Below are positions 32,349 through 33,953 of a DNA stretch of 33,953 nucleotides, piece after piece. The translations under genes were made by a program, and so were the position numbers. The number at the start of each line of letters is the position of its first letter. The stretch's first letter is position 1. Source of the DNA: Aquimonas sp046318115 (GTDB taxonomy: Bacteria > Pseudomonadota > Gammaproteobacteria > Xanthomonadales > Xanthomonadaceae); the NCBI GenBank assembly GCA_046318115.1, contig JBKCVA010000088.1, positions 1 to 33,953 on the forward strand. Reading direction: 5' to 3'. The notes under the pieces were generated by a model. The model was not told where the DNA came from and did not search any database. It saw nothing but the letters and a program-made list of their open reading frames with translations.

Positions 32349-33712
32349 GCGCGCACTCCTTCGTGGGCTTGGCCCTCGGGCAGGACACCGGTGCCGATGT
32401 CCAGCTCGCCCTTCGATGCCTTGTGCATCAGGTGGAACAGCACGCTGATGTAGGCCACCAGCAGAACGGCATAGATCGACAGGTACAGGCCAAGGCTGAT
32501 GCCGATCAAGGGCGCCGGTACGGTCGATGCCGCATCCGCCGTGCTCAGCACGCCGTAGACCACCCAGGGCTGGCGGCCGATCTCGGTGACGTACCACCCT
32601 GCAAGCGTCGCCACCCAGCCCGCGAAGGTCATGCCGACCAGCGCGCGCAGCAGCCAGCGCGCGGGCTCGCCGCGGCGCTTCAACTGCCAGACGCCCAGCC
32701 AGCTCACCGCCAGCATGAGCATGCCGATGCCCACCATCACCCGGAACGACCAGAACACCGGCGCCACCGGCGGGTGATGCTCGAATTCGTTCAGGCCCTT
32801 CACTTCACCGTCGAGTTCGTGGGTGAGGATCAGGCTGGCCAGCTTGGGGATCTGGATCTCGTAGTGGTTGGTGCGGTTCTCTTCATCGGGCAGGGCGAAC
32901 AGCCGCAGACCGGCGCCGCGCTCGGTCTCCCAGATGCCTTCCATCGCCGCGACCTTGGCCGGCTGGTGCTCCAGCGTGTTCAGGCCGTGCAGGTCGCCGG
33001 CCAGGATCTGCAGCGGGATCAGCACCGCACCCAGCACCAGACCCGTGCGCAGGGTGGCCTGCACTTCGGCGCTGGCATCACCGCGCAGCCGACGCCAGGC
33101 CGACAGGCCCGCGACGAGGAAAGCCACGGTCAGGCCCGAGGCGAGCAGCATGTGGCTCAATCGATAGGGAAACGAGGGGTTGAAGACGATCGCCGCCCAG
33201 TCGGTCGGGTGCGCCTGGCCGTCGATCATCTCGAAGCCCACTGGCGTCTGCATCCACGAGTTCAGCACCAGGATCCAGAAGGCCGAGAGCGTGGTGCCGA
33301 AGGCCACCAGGAAGGTCGCCAGCGTGTGCACGCGATCCGACACGCGGCCCTGGCCGAACAGCATGATGCCGAGGAAGGCGGCCTCCAGGAAAAACGCCGT
33401 CAGCACTTCATAGCCCAGCAGCGGGCCGGCGATGTTGCCCACGCGCTCCATGAAGCCCGGCCAGTTGGTGCCGAACTGGAAGCTCATGGTGATGCCGCTC
33501 ACCACGCCGAGCGCGAAGCTCAATGCGAACACCTTCACCCAGAAGCCATAGGCGTCCATCCACTTCGCGTCACCGGTCTTGCCGAAGCGCCACTTGAAGA
33601 ACAACAGCACCCAACCCAACGCGATGGTGATGGTGGGAAACAGGATGTGGAAGCTGATGTTGGCGGCGAACTGGATGCGCGCCAGCAGCAGGGGGTCGAG
33701 GGACTCAAGCAT
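32345..33712 (-). CDS. cioA: Cyanide-insensitive-type quinol oxidase subunit I
   Basis: 455 residues. The N-terminus LLLARIQFAANISFHILFP supplies a heme ligand (H22). GWVLLFFKWRFGKTGD, GTNWPGFMERVG, EAAFLGIMLFG and RLSHMLLASGLTVAF (heme-binding His) follow. The quinol (Q) loop has QPAKVAAMEGIWET and is short, which fits the CIO/bd-type with a short Q loop. The C-terminus has GRQPWVVYGVLST. It is the quinol-oxidising, heme-bearing subunit, with cioB overlapping its 3' end. Its 5' end overlaps the upstream regulator gene by eight bases, so the operon is regulator-cioA-cioB. Confidence 0.95.
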   Translation of the reverse strand: MLESLDPLLLARIQFAANISFHILFPTITIALGWVLLFFKWRFGKTGDAKWMDAYGFWVKVFALSFALGVVSGITMSFQFGTNWPGFMERVGNIAGPLLGYEVLTAFFLEAAFLGIMLFGQGRVSDRVHTLATFLVAFGTTLSAFWILVLNSWMQTPVGFEMIDGQAHPTDWAAIVFNPSFPYRLSHMLLASGLTVAFLVAGLSAWRRLRGDASAEVQATLRTGLVLGAVLIPLQILAGDLHGLNTLEHQPAKVAAMEGIWETERGAGLRLFALPDEENRTNHYEIQIPKLASLILTHELDGEVKGLNEFEHHPPVAPVFWSFRVMVGIGMLMLAVSWLGVWQLKRRGEPARWLLRALVGMTFAGWVATLAGWYVTEIGRQPWVVYGVLSTADAASTVPAPLIGISLGLYLSIYAVLLVAYISVLFHLMHKASKGELDIGTGVLPEGQAHEGVRA

Positions 33713-33953
33713 GGGACTTGCCTCCGATGAAACGATCGCGGGCGTCGAGCAGCTTCCCCACCTTCTTGCCGAGCTTCATCAGCTCGACCAAGCGCTCCTG
33801 GTCCATGGCGCGAACCTCCTCGAACCAGCCCGTGGTGAGTTCGATCAGGTCGTGCATCTCTCGCATGCGCTGCTGCGCGTGGCGGTCGGTGGGGTCGCCC
33901 GGGGATTCGAGCAGGGCGTCGCGGAGCATCGAGAGGGTCGGGTCGACTTCGCG
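33705..33953 (-). CDS. C-terminal part of a probable GbsR/MarR-type regulator (partial)
   Basis: The frame is open to the right edge; an ATG at 33929 exists inside it, but the residues before it (REVDPTLS) read as coding, so the gene probably continues outside. Visible residues include LRDALLESP, RMREMHDLIELTTGWFEEVR and MKLGKKVGKLLDARDRFIGG. They form amphipathic helices like the C-terminal dimerisation helices of GbsR/MarR regulators that lie upstream of cydAB/cioAB in related bacteria. The DNA-binding domain is not in the window, so this call is inference. Overlap with cioA suggests co-transcription. Confidence 0.55.
   Translation of the reverse strand, partial: REVDPTLSMLRDALLESPGDPTDRHAQQRMREMHDLIELTTGWFEEVRAMDQERLVELMKLGKKVGKLLDARDRFIGGKSHA

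Overview
The window is very GC-rich, densely coded, and reads as chromosomal DNA of a gammaproteobacterium, most likely of the Lysobacterales (Xanthomonadales) group. This is inferred from gene content (YaeQ, DUF2189, cyanide-insensitive-type CioAB, DbpA, PPK2, zigA with a DUF1826 neighbour, PepSY plus two-component system) and from GC-driven antisense open frames. It is not based on a marker gene. No rRNA, tRNA or CRISPR array was seen.

Region 1 (1-510) is the edge of a mobile-element scar: the C-terminus of an IS30-type transposase runs into two copies of the helix-turn-helix tail of a REP-associated (Y1/IS200-like) transposase, with a 17-bp tandem repeat between them. A GNAT acetyltransferase follows (627-1154).

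Region 2 (1444-7222) is the most interesting part. It looks like a peptide natural-product locus: a 112-residue precursor with an N-terminal helical leader and four copies of a Y-F-C-x-V-x-T-P-E-like repeat; a strong intercistronic hairpin; and a SonM/OphMA-like SAM-dependent alpha-N-methyltransferase (split-borosin type). After a 300-bp gap come a C39-peptidase ABC exporter and its HlyD/CvaA-like adaptor, translationally coupled. On the opposite strand just beyond the adaptor is a 38-residue gene with a textbook double-glycine leader and a six-proline core, with its own -10 box and ribosome site. The precursor with the YFC repeats has no double-glycine site, so how the exporter serves one or both peptides is open.

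Region 3 (7315-9898) holds an exported methionine-sulfoxide-reductase pair (msrB, msrA) and a secreted four-module Cys/Gly-rich protein ending in a 12-bp hairpin. Region 4 (9966-20421) is mostly housekeeping and accessory metabolism: PPK2, a DUF442 phosphatase-like lipoprotein, a DUF2189 membrane protein, YaeQ, a HI0933-type flavoprotein, SemiSWEET, a 5'(3')-deoxyribonucleotidase, a secreted P-domain/FG-GAP protein, an RluF-like pseudouridine synthase, a VOC protein and DbpA.

Region 5 (20476-28064) carries an orphan ADOP-type MacB/FtsX permease, a DUF1993 protein, an operon of PepSY protein, response regulator and histidine kinase with a second PepSY gene divergent from it, a small membrane protein and an SDH-type membrane protease. 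Region 6 (28429-31007) looks like a zinc-starvation locus: a small conserved protein and zigA diverge from a GTTATAACA site (probable Zur box), followed by DUF1826. Region 7 (31356-33953) encodes a CioAB-type quinol oxidase behind the C-terminus of a probable GbsR/MarR regulator cut by the window end.
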